Source: Scatosoma sp045614565
GTDB lineage: Bacteria; Bacillota; Clostridia; Christensenellales; Borkfalkiaceae
DNA: 64,000 nucleotides
Direction of reading: 5' to 3'
Assembly (NCBI GenBank): GCA_045614565.1
Contig: JAZLDG010000101.1
Location: 1-64,000, forward strand
Below the pieces are notes generated by a model, which was given only the letters and a program-made list of their open reading frames with translations, was not told where the DNA came from and searched no databases. The position numbers were made by a program, and so were the translations under genes. This document shows positions 1 through 7,505 of the stretch, one piece after another (position 1 is the first letter of the stretch; every line of letters begins with the position of its first letter).

Positions 1-969
1 GATAAAATCAACGGCGTTTTGAAAGAATACGGCATTTCTTCGGTAGAAGAATGTAGAGAGATTTGCCTTGCAAAGGGCGTAGATTGCGATAAAATCGTAA
101 GAGCTGGACAACCTATTTGTTTTGAAAACGCTGTTTGGGCGTATACGGTAGGCTCGGCGATTGCTATTAAGAAAGGCTGCACGAAAGCGGCGGACGCTGC
201 TGCGGCGATCGGTATCGGTTTGCAGGCGTTCTGTATCCCTGGCTCGGTTGCGCATAATAGACAAGTTGGTCTTGGTCACGGTAATCTTGGCTCTATGCTT
301 CTTTCCGATGAAACGGAATGTTTCTGCTTCCTTGCAGGTCACGAATCCTTTGCGGCGGCTGAAGGCGCGATTTCGATTGCGTTGAATGCAAACAAGGTAA
401 GAAAACAACCCTTGCGCGTTGTGTTGAACGGTCTTGGTAAAGACGCGGCGTATATTATTTCGAGAATTAACGGCTTCACGTTCGTAGAAACGGAATTTGA
501 TCCCGCTACGGAAACGGTTAAAGTCGTTTACGAAAAAGCGTTCTCGGACGGCGACCGTGCGAAGGTTAAATGCTACGGCGCGGACTCCGTATCCGAAGGC
601 GTTGCGATTATGAAGCTTGAAAACGTAGGCGTATCCATTACGGGTAACTCTACTAACCCCACGAGATTTCAACACCCCGTTGCCGGTACGTACAAGAAAT
701 GGTGCGTGGAAAACGGCGTAAAATACTTCTCCGTTGCTTCGGGCGGTGGTACGGGCAGAACGTTGCATCCCGACAATATGGCGGCGGGTCCCGCTTCCTA
801 CGGTATGACGGATACGATGGGTAGAATGCACTCCGATGCACAGTTCGCTGGTAGCTCGTCCGTTCCTGCACACGTAGAAATGATGGGCTTGATCGGTGCT
901 GGTAACAACCCCATGGTTGGTATGACCGTTGCTTGCGCGGTTGCGATTGAACAGGCTATGAAAGCGTAA
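1..969 (+). CDS. GGGtGRT family protein, 5' end cut by window edge
   Basis: The frame is open from base 1 (D-K-I-N-G-V-L-K) to the TAA at 967-969, so the start codon lies just outside; relatives run to about 330 residues, so perhaps ten are missing. The naming signature is visible near the C-terminus as GGGTGRTLHPDNMAAGP, followed by a Met/Gly-rich stretch. The N-terminal part carries PICFENA and a Gly/Ala-rich segment (HNRQVGLGHGNLGSMLL). The family is a widespread Clostridial protein of unknown function; I see no catalytic motif I can name. It is probably soluble, with no signal peptide or membrane helix in the visible part. A strong terminator follows directly, so it ends a transcript. Identification is confident, function is not. 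Confidence 0.85.
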   Translation, partial: DKINGVLKEYGISSVEECREICLAKGVDCDKIVRAGQPICFENAVWAYTVGSAIAIKKGCTKAADAAAAIGIGLQAFCIPGSVAHNRQVGLGHGNLGSMLLSDETECFCFLAGHESFAAAEGAISIALNANKVRKQPLRVVLNGLGKDAAYIISRINGFTFVETEFDPATETVKVVYEKAFSDGDRAKVKCYGADSVSEGVAIMKLENVGVSITGNSTNPTRFQHPVAGTYKKWCVENGVKYFSVASGGGTGRTLHPDNMAAGPASYGMTDTMGRMHSDAQFAGSSSVPAHVEMMGLIGAGNNPMVGMTVACAVAIEQAMKA

Positions 970-981
970 AAACTAAAAAAC

Positions 982-1014
982 AAAAAAAGCGTATCGTTAT
1001 GATACGCTTTTTTT
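982..1014 (+). terminator. Intrinsic terminator after the GGGtGRT gene
   Basis: A perfect stem (AAAAAAAGCGTATC pairing with GATACGCTTTTTTT) with a short GTTAT loop ends in a T run, 13 bases after the stop codon. Confidence 0.85.
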
Positions 1015-1045
1015 GTATAAAGAAGACCACCCATGGGTGGTCTTT

Positions 1046-1122
<77 letters not shown>

Positions 1123-1137
1123 GAGTATTTGATTGTT

Positions 1138-1249
1138 TGGTGGACGCGAAAGCATTTTGATGCTTCGCATCAAAGCTTCGCAGAGACTCGCGCGAACTCC
1201 GACGTCTATCGTGTCAAGGCAGTGTTTTAATTAACGGGGTTACGTTCCC
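1138..1249 (-). pseudogene. Decayed tRNA-Val copy with hairpin insertion
   Basis: The minus strand reads GGGAACGTAACCCCGTTAAT and aligns end to end with the adjacent tRNA-Val: it keeps CCTTGACA of the anticodon loop, GTCGGAG of the T arm and a terminal CGCGTCCACCA. Differences in the shared part are mostly transitions (G to A, T to C), which break the D arm and acceptor pairing. About 35 extra bases sit between the T arm and the acceptor 3' strand, including a perfect 8-bp hairpin at 1156-1174 (TTTGATGC / GCATCAAA). It lies between the promoter at 1288-1316 and the intact tRNA, so it should still be transcribed as a leader. Confidence 0.7.
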
Positions 1250-1287
1250 GAATATTTTATGCTTTTCGTAAGTCAATTTACTTTGAT

Positions 1288-1316
1288 ATTATAGCAAATA
1301 ATTTTTTTACAGTCAA
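1288..1316 (-). promoter_or_regulatory. Sigma-A promoter for the tRNA-Val pair
   Basis: TTGACT, 17-bp spacer, TATAAT on the minus strand with an extended TGC before the -10. Transcription would run through the decayed copy into the intact tRNA. Confidence 0.75.
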
Positions 1317-1346
1317 CTGTTTTTGTTAATAAAACGCAAAATATAA

Positions 1347-1383
1347 AGAAAAAATCTCTCCGTGAAAAAGAGAGATTTTTTCT
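1347..1383 (-). terminator. Terminator downstream of the PadR gene
   Basis: AGAAAAAATCTCTC pairs with GAGAGATTTTTTCT around a short loop. It has T runs on both strands and sits 5 bp beyond the PadR stop codon. Confidence 0.75.
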
Positions 1384-1387
1384 TGTC

Positions 1388-3931
1388 TTATTTATTGTTA
1401 CGATTGCTTGCTCTCGTTGAAAAAAGATAGAAGAATAATACGAAGAAAAGCATATTCATTAAATAGATAACGGGGATAATCACGAACGATAACAGTTGTG
1501 CAGGGATAGTGATTTGCGCTTTGCAGTATACGGCAATCATCGTAACGATAATTATCGCGATCACGAAAATTACCGAAGTGGTTAAAACGTAAGACGGATG
1601 CTTTTTGATTCTCGTTCTCGTTTTGAAGCCGACCGCGTTCAAAATTGCACATACGATGAAGAGAATAAAACCTATTCCAAATCCGACGGCGGGATATACA
1701 ACGCTAACGCCGAGCGTATCTTTCAGGAAAAATACGAGTAATGCTTCAAAAGCAACGATACAAAAAATGATAAAAGCGGACTTAAATAAGGTTTGCCCCA
1801 AATTATAACAGCCGTTGTTTTGCGCTACTTTACGTTCGCTTATGGGGTTGGGGCGGCTGGATTCGTACATATTTCCTGCCGTGCGAAGTTTAATACCTTC
1901 CGCTTGTGCTCGTTCACGCAGTTCGCCGTAATTGATTTCTTGTTGTACGGGTTGTTGCGCGGTGGGTTGATAATATCCGTAAGCGGGGGAAGGGGTGTAG
2001 GTGGTGTTATCATAAGGGGATGAGAACTGACGATTGCGAAGCTCGCGAGCGGCGTTGTTTAAGTCGTTTTCGCGGTTATTCAGTTCTAACTCGCGTTCTT
2101 GTAATTCGCCTGTTTTACGCTGTAAGGCGGCAGTTTCTTCCGCGGTTTTGCGTTGATTTTCGCTTGCGGTTTTTTCCGCTTCTTCTTTCTCTTTTGCGAA
2201 CTTTGCTTTTTCTTCGTCTAATGCTCTCACGCGTTCTTCAAACAGTTTTTGTTCGTTGCTTAAAGCAACTTTTTCTGCTTCTAATTTTTCCAGATTTTCA
2301 TTAAAAAGCTTGACTTGTAAATTATAAGACGTGAGCTTATCAGCAAAATCGAATTGTTGCGACGCTAACGCGTTCTTTCTCGTGATAAAATCAAGCTGTT
2401 GCTGATTGTACACGGCTTGTCTTGTTGCTAATTCCTTTTGTTGTTGAGAAAAAGCCAACAAATCTTCTTGTAATTTTTGCGTATTGTGCAATAATTCGTT
2501 TTCTTTGCGTTGCAAATCTTCTTGCTGACGGCGCAAATCTTCGTGGGCAACGTCCGTGAGCGATTGCTTGTCGCTAACGCTACGCTGTTTTTCTTCCAAA
2601 GAATATTCGCGTTGGGTGATTTCGTATGTTGCGCGGTCAATTTCCGTGCGCTCGCCTTGCAAAAATGCCCGTAACGCAGTTAATTCTTCCCGTTCCTTTT
2701 GGAGCTGGGCTTTACTTTCTTCCAAAGCCAAGTTATCGGCGCGAAGGGTATCGCGTTCTACTTGCAGGGTTTCTAATTGATTTTTCAATGCTTCGCGCTC
2801 AAGATTTAACGCGTTTTCTTTTCCGTTGAGTTCGTCGTTTCGCGTGTTAAATTCTTCGACGGCGGTAGCGTTATAATTACTTTCCCGACGGGCAAGCTCG
2901 GCTTCCTTTTCCGCTAAACGGGACAGCAAAGCTTCCGTTTGCGCTGATTGCGCGTCAAGACGGCTTTTTTCGATGTCTAATCTTTCTTTTTGCGCGGAGA
3001 TTTGCGCTTGTTGGGCTCGAAGTTCTAACTCACGGTTATAAAATTCCGTGGATTTGTTTTCATAATCGCTTTTGAGCGTGGTGAACGCCGTTTCTTTTGC
3101 GGTGAGTGTAGCGTTTAAGGATTGTTCTTTTTCCGTGAAAAGAGCTTGTTGCTGCTCCAAAAGTGATTTCAAATTCAAAACTTCCGCGTTTCGGCGGTCT
3201 AATTCTGTTTTGATCGCTTCTAATTCCCGTTCCTTTTCGCTTAACGCAAATTCTTTTGTCTCGATTTCAATTTGCTTTTCGTTTAAGGTGTTTTCTTTTT
3301 CTTGAAGCTCACGGGTTTGCGCTTCAAGCCTGTCCTTTAATTCTTTAACGTCCGTTTTTTGGGAAATAAGCGAAGAGCTTTGGGTGGAGAGTAGGGCACG
3401 TTCGCGTTGCAGTTCGTTTTTAAGGTTGTTGAGTGCGATTTTTTCGTCTTCCAACGCTTGTTCGCGCGCAGCTAACGCACGCTTTAATTCCGTCAATTCC
3501 GTTTGCTTTTCGGTAATAAACGAAAAATCATAATGTGCGTTCCCATCCGAAATCAAGCTGTCGATGATCGTTCTCGAATATTCCCACTCCGAAAGATTTT
3601 TTTCAGTAACGGTTTTACCTTTATCGGTAAGGGAGAAATACTTTCTTCTGCCGCCGTTGGAAAAATCCCCGTAGTAGGATTGCACGTAGGAAAGGGCTTC
3701 CAAACGCTTCAATGCGCTGTAAAGGGTGGGCTGCTTTAAGGTGTACAGTCCGCCGCTTTTTCGTTCGATTTCATTGATGATATCATACCCGTATTTATCG
3801 CCGTCGTATAAGCTTCTCAAAATAATGGTATTGATATGCCCGCGGATAAGATCGGAACTAATGTCGAAGTTTTGTTCTTCGCCGCCCGTTACGGTATTTT
3901 CAATTTCGCCCGTTCTTTCTCTTTCGTCCAT
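1388..3931 (-). CDS. PadR-type winged-helix protein with giant coiled coil and four membrane helices
   Basis: 847 residues, several times the length of an ordinary PadR regulator (100-180). Residues about 25-130 are a PadR winged helix: LIRGHINTIILRSLYDG, YGYDIINEI, LKQPTLYSALKRLE, and the wing GGRRKYFSLTDKG. Residues about 145-640 are a nearly unbroken Glu/Gln/Lys/Leu-rich coiled coil with heptad-like repeats. A Tyr/Pro/Gln-rich linker (about 645-690) leads to four hydrophobic helices at about 725-840, starting LFKSAFIIFCIVAFEALLVFF. The architecture implies a DNA-binding head tethered to the cytoplasmic membrane by a long stalk. It is a single gene with its own consensus promoter and a PadR-like operator just upstream of its ribosome-binding site, so autoregulation is likely. 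The ligand and targets are unknown. The DNA-binding domain call is firm; the role of the stalk and anchor is inference. Confidence 0.85.
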   Translation of the reverse strand: MDERERTGEIENTVTGGEEQNFDISSDLIRGHINTIILRSLYDGDKYGYDIINEIERKSGGLYTLKQPTLYSALKRLEALSYVQSYYGDFSNGGRRKYFSLTDKGKTVTEKNLSEWEYSRTIIDSLISDGNAHYDFSFITEKQTELTELKRALAAREQALEDEKIALNNLKNELQRERALLSTQSSSLISQKTDVKELKDRLEAQTRELQEKENTLNEKQIEIETKEFALSEKERELEAIKTELDRRNAEVLNLKSLLEQQQALFTEKEQSLNATLTAKETAFTTLKSDYENKSTEFYNRELELRAQQAQISAQKERLDIEKSRLDAQSAQTEALLSRLAEKEAELARRESNYNATAVEEFNTRNDELNGKENALNLEREALKNQLETLQVERDTLRADNLALEESKAQLQKEREELTALRAFLQGERTEIDRATYEITQREYSLEEKQRSVSDKQSLTDVAHEDLRRQQEDLQRKENELLHNTQKLQEDLLAFSQQQKELATRQAVYNQQQLDFITRKNALASQQFDFADKLTSYNLQVKLFNENLEKLEAEKVALSNEQKLFEERVRALDEEKAKFAKEKEEAEKTASENQRKTAEETAALQRKTGELQERELELNNRENDLNNAARELRNRQFSSPYDNTTYTPSPAYGYYQPTAQQPVQQEINYGELRERAQAEGIKLRTAGNMYESSRPNPISERKVAQNNGCYNLGQTLFKSAFIIFCIVAFEALLVFFLKDTLGVSVVYPAVGFGIGFILFIVCAILNAVGFKTRTRIKKHPSYVLTTSVIFVIAIIIVTMIAVYCKAQITIPAQLLSFVIIPVIYLMNMLFFVLFFYLFSTRASNRNNK

Positions 3932-3954
3932 AATGTTCTCCTATCGCAATATTT

Positions 3955-3982
3955 TGTCTGACATAGATATCTTTGTTAGACA
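3955..3982 (-). promoter_or_regulatory. Imperfect 28-bp palindrome, candidate PadR operator
   Basis: The minus strand begins TGTCTAACAAAGATATC and ends GTCAGACA; it matches its own reverse complement at 24 of 28 positions around a GATATC centre. It lies between the promoter at 4046-4074 and the PadR start codon. PadR proteins typically bind ATGT/ACAT-type dyads in their own promoter region. Confidence 0.55.
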
Positions 3983-4045
3983 TAGTACCAAGCAAAAAAG
4001 CCTTTATTTATAAGGATTTTACAAGTCCTATATCTTACATAAAGT

Positions 4046-4074
4046 ATTATATCACAAAGAGATTATTTTGTCAA
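4046..4074 (-). promoter_or_regulatory. Consensus sigma-A promoter of the PadR gene
   Basis: A perfect TTGACA, 17-bp spacer and perfect TATAAT on the minus strand, about 115 bp upstream of the start codon. Confidence 0.85.
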
Positions 4075-4134
4075 GACAATCGTGGTAAAAAATAGAAAGA
4101 AAAGAGTTTTTTGCTAAATTTTCTTTTGTACGCG

Positions 4135-4163
4135 TTGACATTTTATGGAAAAGGTTGTATAAT
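4135..4163 (+). promoter_or_regulatory. Consensus promoter giving a leaderless thioesterase mRNA
   Basis: A perfect TTGACA, 17-bp spacer and perfect TATAAT. The ATG at 4173 is only 9 bp beyond the -10 hexamer, which is where transcription itself should start, and there is no Shine-Dalgarno sequence. Confidence 0.8.
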
Positions 4164-4172
4164 AAGCGTACT

Positions 4173-4925
4173 ATGAAATACGAATATATCAAAAATTTTG
4201 AAGTTAAATATTGCGAAACGGATTTCAAGGACGAGTTAAAGTTTTCTACTGTTTTATCGTATATGGAAGAAGTGGCTTGCTTAAGCGCGGATGAGCTAGG
4301 TTTTGGGTACGAATATATAAAATCCAAAGGTCACGCTTTCGTCGTGAGTAATATACATTGTGAATTCGTGTCGCCGATTAAGCTTGGGGAATGCGTTCGC
4401 GTGTCGACTTGGCCTACGCCACCGTCGTACGTAATTTTCGGACGGGAATACCGTTTTTGGGCGGAAAACGCAATTCGTATCAACGCTTCTTCGCGTTGGT
4501 GTTTGTTGGATGTGGAAACGGGTAAGATTTTACAATCCAAGGTTATAGACAATCAAGACTATTCGACCTATAATACGGATAAAGTTATGGAAAACGTGCA
4601 ATGGAAAATCCCTACTTTCCAAATAGACCAAGCCGAGCTTCGTTATTCGTTTAAGGTCGCAAGCGCGGATTACGATCACAATATGCACGTGAATAATACG
4701 CATTACGCCGATTACTGTATAAATTGTTTTTCGGTGGCGGAGCTTGCGGAAAAAACCTTGAAAAGCTTTTCCATTACCTACGTGAAGCAATGCTACGAAG
4801 GGGAAACTTTGCGGTTTTACCGTAAAAAGGAAAAGGAAACCTATTTCGTGCAAGGCGTAAACGAAAAGGACGAAATAGTTATGCAAGCAAAGCTTGTATT
4901 TGCGGAAAACGGGGTGGGAGCGTGA
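4173..4925 (+). CDS. Acyl-ACP thioesterase family protein
   Basis: 250 residues with two hot-dog folds, as in bacterial acyl-ACP thioesterases that release fatty acids from acyl carrier protein. The N-terminal hot-dog starts YIKNFEVKYCETDFKDELKF and contains the long helix VLSYMEEVACLSADELGFG. The second has DYDHNMHVNNTHYADY, the Asn-x-His-x-Asn-Asn signature holding the catalytic residues of the family. I place the start at ATG 4173 rather than the TTG at 4155, because 4155 lies inside the -10 region. Its TGA overlaps the GTG of the ArgJ-like gene by 4 bp, so the two are co-translated. A housekeeping role in membrane lipid turnover is plausible; the substrate chain length cannot be read from sequence. 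Confidence 0.8.
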   Translation: MKYEYIKNFEVKYCETDFKDELKFSTVLSYMEEVACLSADELGFGYEYIKSKGHAFVVSNIHCEFVSPIKLGECVRVSTWPTPPSYVIFGREYRFWAENAIRINASSRWCLLDVETGKILQSKVIDNQDYSTYNTDKVMENVQWKIPTFQIDQAELRYSFKVASADYDHNMHVNNTHYADYCINCFSVAELAEKTLKSFSITYVKQCYEGETLRFYRKKEKETYFVQGVNEKDEIVMQAKLVFAENGVGA

Positions 4926-6112
4926 GAAAAAACGGGATAAATCGTGAGCTTTTGCCGATGACGGGCGGGATATGCGCACCCGACGGCTTTTTAACGAACG
5001 GGGCACGTTGCGGTTTTACCGACGAAAATAAACCCGATTTGGCGGTAATTGTCGCGAAGAAGAAATGCGCGACGGCGTTCGTTGGCGCGAATTATCCTTG
5101 CCAAGGCGCGCCCGTGAAAATCACGAGAAAGCATTTAAGCAAAACCCAACACGCCCGTGCTATCTTGGTCAATAGCGGGATAGCGAACGCGTTTGGGGAA
5201 AATGCCAACGGGTTATGCGAAAGCGTTTGTATAGAGCTTGCAAAACGCCTGCAATGCGATAAAAGCGAAGTCGTCATTGCTTCCACGGGGCTTTTGGGTG
5301 AAAAACTCTCGTTATCCACCTTTTTGAACGGTTTAGACCAAGTGGTGTCGGGGTTAGACCGTTTAGAAAAGAATAGAAATTTGACGGCGAGAGCGATTGA
5401 AAACGCTGCTGAAAGCGTGAAAGAGTTTGCTTTTTCCTTTCAAATCGGGGATTATCCTTGTAAAATCGGCGGGCTTTATAAAGGAAATACGCACGTTTGT
5501 CCGAATATGGCGACTACGCTTTGTTTTTTAACGACGGACGTAGGAATTACGCCGCAAATGCTACAAAAAGCCTTGAACGCTTCCGTGAACGAAACGTTGA
5601 ATCAGTTGTATTTGGACGGCGTTGCTTCGCCAAACGATTGCGTTTGCATTATGGCAAGCGGAACGGCGGGGAATTATCGGATTGCGGAAGAAGACTCCGA
5701 ATATAAAAAATTTCTTTACGTTTTAACGTCCGTTTTGGATACCGTTTGCCGAACGCTGGTTACGGGATTTGCTGGCGGGAAAAAGCCGCTTATTTGTAAA
5801 GTAACGGGCGCGAAATCCAAGCGGGCGGCACGGTTGATTGCCAAGGAAATCGTAAGCTCGCCGCTTCTAAAAACTTCAATAGATATAGACGCGCTTTTAT
5901 GCGCGATATGTACCGCAGGCGAAGCGTTGGATTTTAATAAAGCGGAAATTTCTGTATGCAGTAGCACGGGGAAATTGATCGTCTTTTTAGACGGCGAGCG
6001 TATTTTGCCTGCCGCTTCCGCTTGGAAAAAGGTTTTTGATGGTGCGGATTTAGAAATTTTAGTTGATTTTTCCGCGGGCAATTATTCGGCGTTAGCGTAC
6101 GCGTGCGTATAG
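4922..6112 (+). CDS. argJ: ArgJ-like ornithine acetyltransferase, divergent
   Basis: 396 residues, the normal ArgJ length. ArgJ moves the acetyl group of N-acetylornithine to glutamate, and cleaves itself into two chains before a catalytic Thr. Visible family features are GGICAPDGF near the N-terminus, the oxyanion STG in IASTGLLGEKLS, and the autocleavage site PNMATTL with Thr198 as nucleophile. The usual DGDTSTND motif is changed to DGVASPND, and the segment before the cleavage site (KGNTHVCPNMATT) lacks the customary Gly-Met-Ile. The start is GTG, overlapping the thioesterase stop. No other arginine genes lie nearby, and the partner is a thioesterase. It may therefore be a true ArgJ, or a relative of the ArgJ-like acyltransferases used in secondary metabolism. 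Ends with TAG. Confidence 0.78.
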   Translation: MRKNGINRELLPMTGGICAPDGFLTNGARCGFTDENKPDLAVIVAKKKCATAFVGANYPCQGAPVKITRKHLSKTQHARAILVNSGIANAFGENANGLCESVCIELAKRLQCDKSEVVIASTGLLGEKLSLSTFLNGLDQVVSGLDRLEKNRNLTARAIENAAESVKEFAFSFQIGDYPCKIGGLYKGNTHVCPNMATTLCFLTTDVGITPQMLQKALNASVNETLNQLYLDGVASPNDCVCIMASGTAGNYRIAEEDSEYKKFLYVLTSVLDTVCRTLVTGFAGGKKPLICKVTGAKSKRAARLIAKEIVSSPLLKTSIDIDALLCAICTAGEALDFNKAEISVCSSTGKLIVFLDGERILPAASAWKKVFDGADLEILVDFSAGNYSALAYACV

Positions 6113-6170
6113 TGTACATATGTTCAACTTAAAAAAATAAAAAAATTACGCGTAAAACGCCGTTGAAAGG

Positions 6171-6199
6171 TTGACAAGTAAAATTGACTATGCTATAAT
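6171..6199 (+). promoter_or_regulatory. Consensus promoter of the car operon leader
   Basis: A perfect TTGACA, 17-bp spacer and TATAAT with extended TGC. No comparably good promoter is visible between the leader terminator and carA, so this is probably the operon promoter. Confidence 0.8.
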
Positions 6200-6223
6200 A
6201 GTAAAAATCGTTTGGAGAAAGAA

Positions 6224-6343
6224 ATGAAATACGGATATAAAACGGTAAAACTGAAAGCAACGAATCGCTTGGCAAACGATATGATCGGCGGTTCTCGTTT
6301 TTATTTTCTTCAAACGGCTTCAATATTTTCAAAAGGGGACTGA
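6224..6343 (+). CDS. 39-residue leader ORF upstream of carA
   Basis: ATG at 6224 with a good ribosome-binding site (GGAG at 6214-6217, 6-nt spacing) behind a consensus promoter. The peptide begins MKYGYKTVKLKATNRLANDM and ends FSKGD with TGA at 6341-6343. The stop codon lies inside the left arm of the following terminator, so a ribosome finishing this ORF would cover the hairpin. The peptide has no run of one amino acid, so it is not a classical amino-acid attenuator. It could be a regulatory leader or a small protein in its own right. I do not recognise the sequence. Confidence 0.55.
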   Translation: MKYGYKTVKLKATNRLANDMIGGSRFYFLQTASIFSKGD

Positions 6344-6365
6344 TTTCAAAATCAGTCTTTTTTTT
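6338..6365 (+). terminator. Terminator or attenuator before carA
   Basis: GACTGATT pairs with AATCAGTC around a 4-nt loop, followed by eight T. It lies between the strong promoter and carA and overlaps the stop codon of the leader ORF. Confidence 0.75.
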
Positions 6366-6422
6366 CGGGTAATCGAACAAAAAAACGTGAAAAAATAATT
6401 TTTTATATACAAGGAACGGCTT

Positions 6423-7505
6423 ATGAAAAAGAAAAAAGTATATTTGACGTTACAAAATGGTACGGTTTTCCAAGGCTACCGCTTTGGTGCGGACGGAGAA
6501 GCTACGGGTGAACTCGTATTTTCTACGGGAATGGTTGGGTACGTGGAAACGCTTACCGATCCTTGCAATTTCGGGCAAATCGTCGTGCAAACCTTTTCCT
6601 TAATCGGCAACTACGGCGTCGCACCTTGCGATGCGGAAAGCGATAAGGCTTGGGTATCGGCGTACGTCGTGCGCGAAATATGCGATACGCCTTCTAATTT
6701 CCGCTCGGAAGGCACTCTTGAAGATTATCTCAAAGAAAAAGGCGTAATCGGTATCTACGGCGTAGATACGAGAGAACTTACGAAGATTATTCGCGAAGAA
6801 GGCGCGATGAACGCGACGATTAGCGATAAACCTTTGACCGAAGATAATAAGACGGCGTTAAATGGGTATAAAGTTGTCGACGCGGTACAGGCGGTTGCGC
6901 CTACGTCGAAAATGGTATACGGCGACGAAAACGCGGAATATACCGTCGCACTTTGGAATTTCGGCTGTAAAAAGAGTATTATCGACGGTTTCGTGGAACA
7001 AGGTATACGTGTAATCAGTATGCCCGCAACCGCAACGGCGGAAGAAATTCTTGGCTTGAACGCGGACGGCGTGGTGATTAGCGACGGCGCGGGTGATCCC
7101 AAGGACGCGGACTTTGCCGTAAAAGAAATCAAAAAAGTACTTGGTAAAAAACCCGTGTTTGGCGTGGGCTTTGGGCACTTACTCGTTGCGCTCGCGTTCG
7201 ACGCGGATACGGTAAAACAAAAATATGGACACCGCGGCGGCAATCAGCCCGTGAAATGCGTGGAATGCGGTAGAGTGTATATCTCCACGCAAAACCACGG
7301 TTACGCTGTCGTAAACGAAAGCGTAAAACAAGGTAAAATCAAATTCATCAACGTAAACGACGGTACTTGCGAAGGGATCGATTACGACGAATGGAAGGCG
7401 TTTACCGTACAGTTTGCTCCCGATTCTTGCGGAAACGGGAACGTAGAAAATCCGCTTTACAAAAAATTCTTTGCGCTTATGAAGAAGGAGAAAGAAAATG
7501 CCTAA
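6423..7505 (+). CDS. carA: Carbamoyl-phosphate synthase small subunit with inactive glutaminase site
   Basis: 360 residues, normal CarA length. The N-terminal small-subunit domain is typical (YLTLQNGTVFQGYRFG, GMVGYVETLTDP, and IGIYGVDTRELTKIIRE). The C-terminal class I glutamine amidotransferase domain keeps NHGYAV but has lost its catalytic triad. The nucleophile motif GICLGHQ is GVGFGHL, with Gly249 in place of Cys, and the YHPE motif is FAPD, with Ala332 for His and Asp334 for Glu. The glutamine-binding region is also altered (SDGAGDP for the usual NGPGDP). A subunit like this cannot release ammonia from glutamine by the known mechanism, so the enzyme probably uses free ammonia, as vertebrate CPS I does after losing the same Cys. 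The stop overlaps the carB start by 8 bp. Ribosome-binding site AAGGA. Confidence 0.9.
   Translation: MKKKKVYLTLQNGTVFQGYRFGADGEATGELVFSTGMVGYVETLTDPCNFGQIVVQTFSLIGNYGVAPCDAESDKAWVSAYVVREICDTPSNFRSEGTLEDYLKEKGVIGIYGVDTRELTKIIREEGAMNATISDKPLTEDNKTALNGYKVVDAVQAVAPTSKMVYGDENAEYTVALWNFGCKKSIIDGFVEQGIRVISMPATATAEEILGLNADGVVISDGAGDPKDADFAVKEIKKVLGKKPVFGVGFGHLLVALAFDADTVKQKYGHRGGNQPVKCVECGRVYISTQNHGYAVVNESVKQGKIKFINVNDGTCEGIDYDEWKAFTVQFAPDSCGNGNVENPLYKKFFALMKKEKENA

Noticed and set aside
4155..4172. TTG codon as start of the thioesterase
   Set aside because: It overlaps the -10 hexamer of a consensus promoter, so it would not be transcribed.
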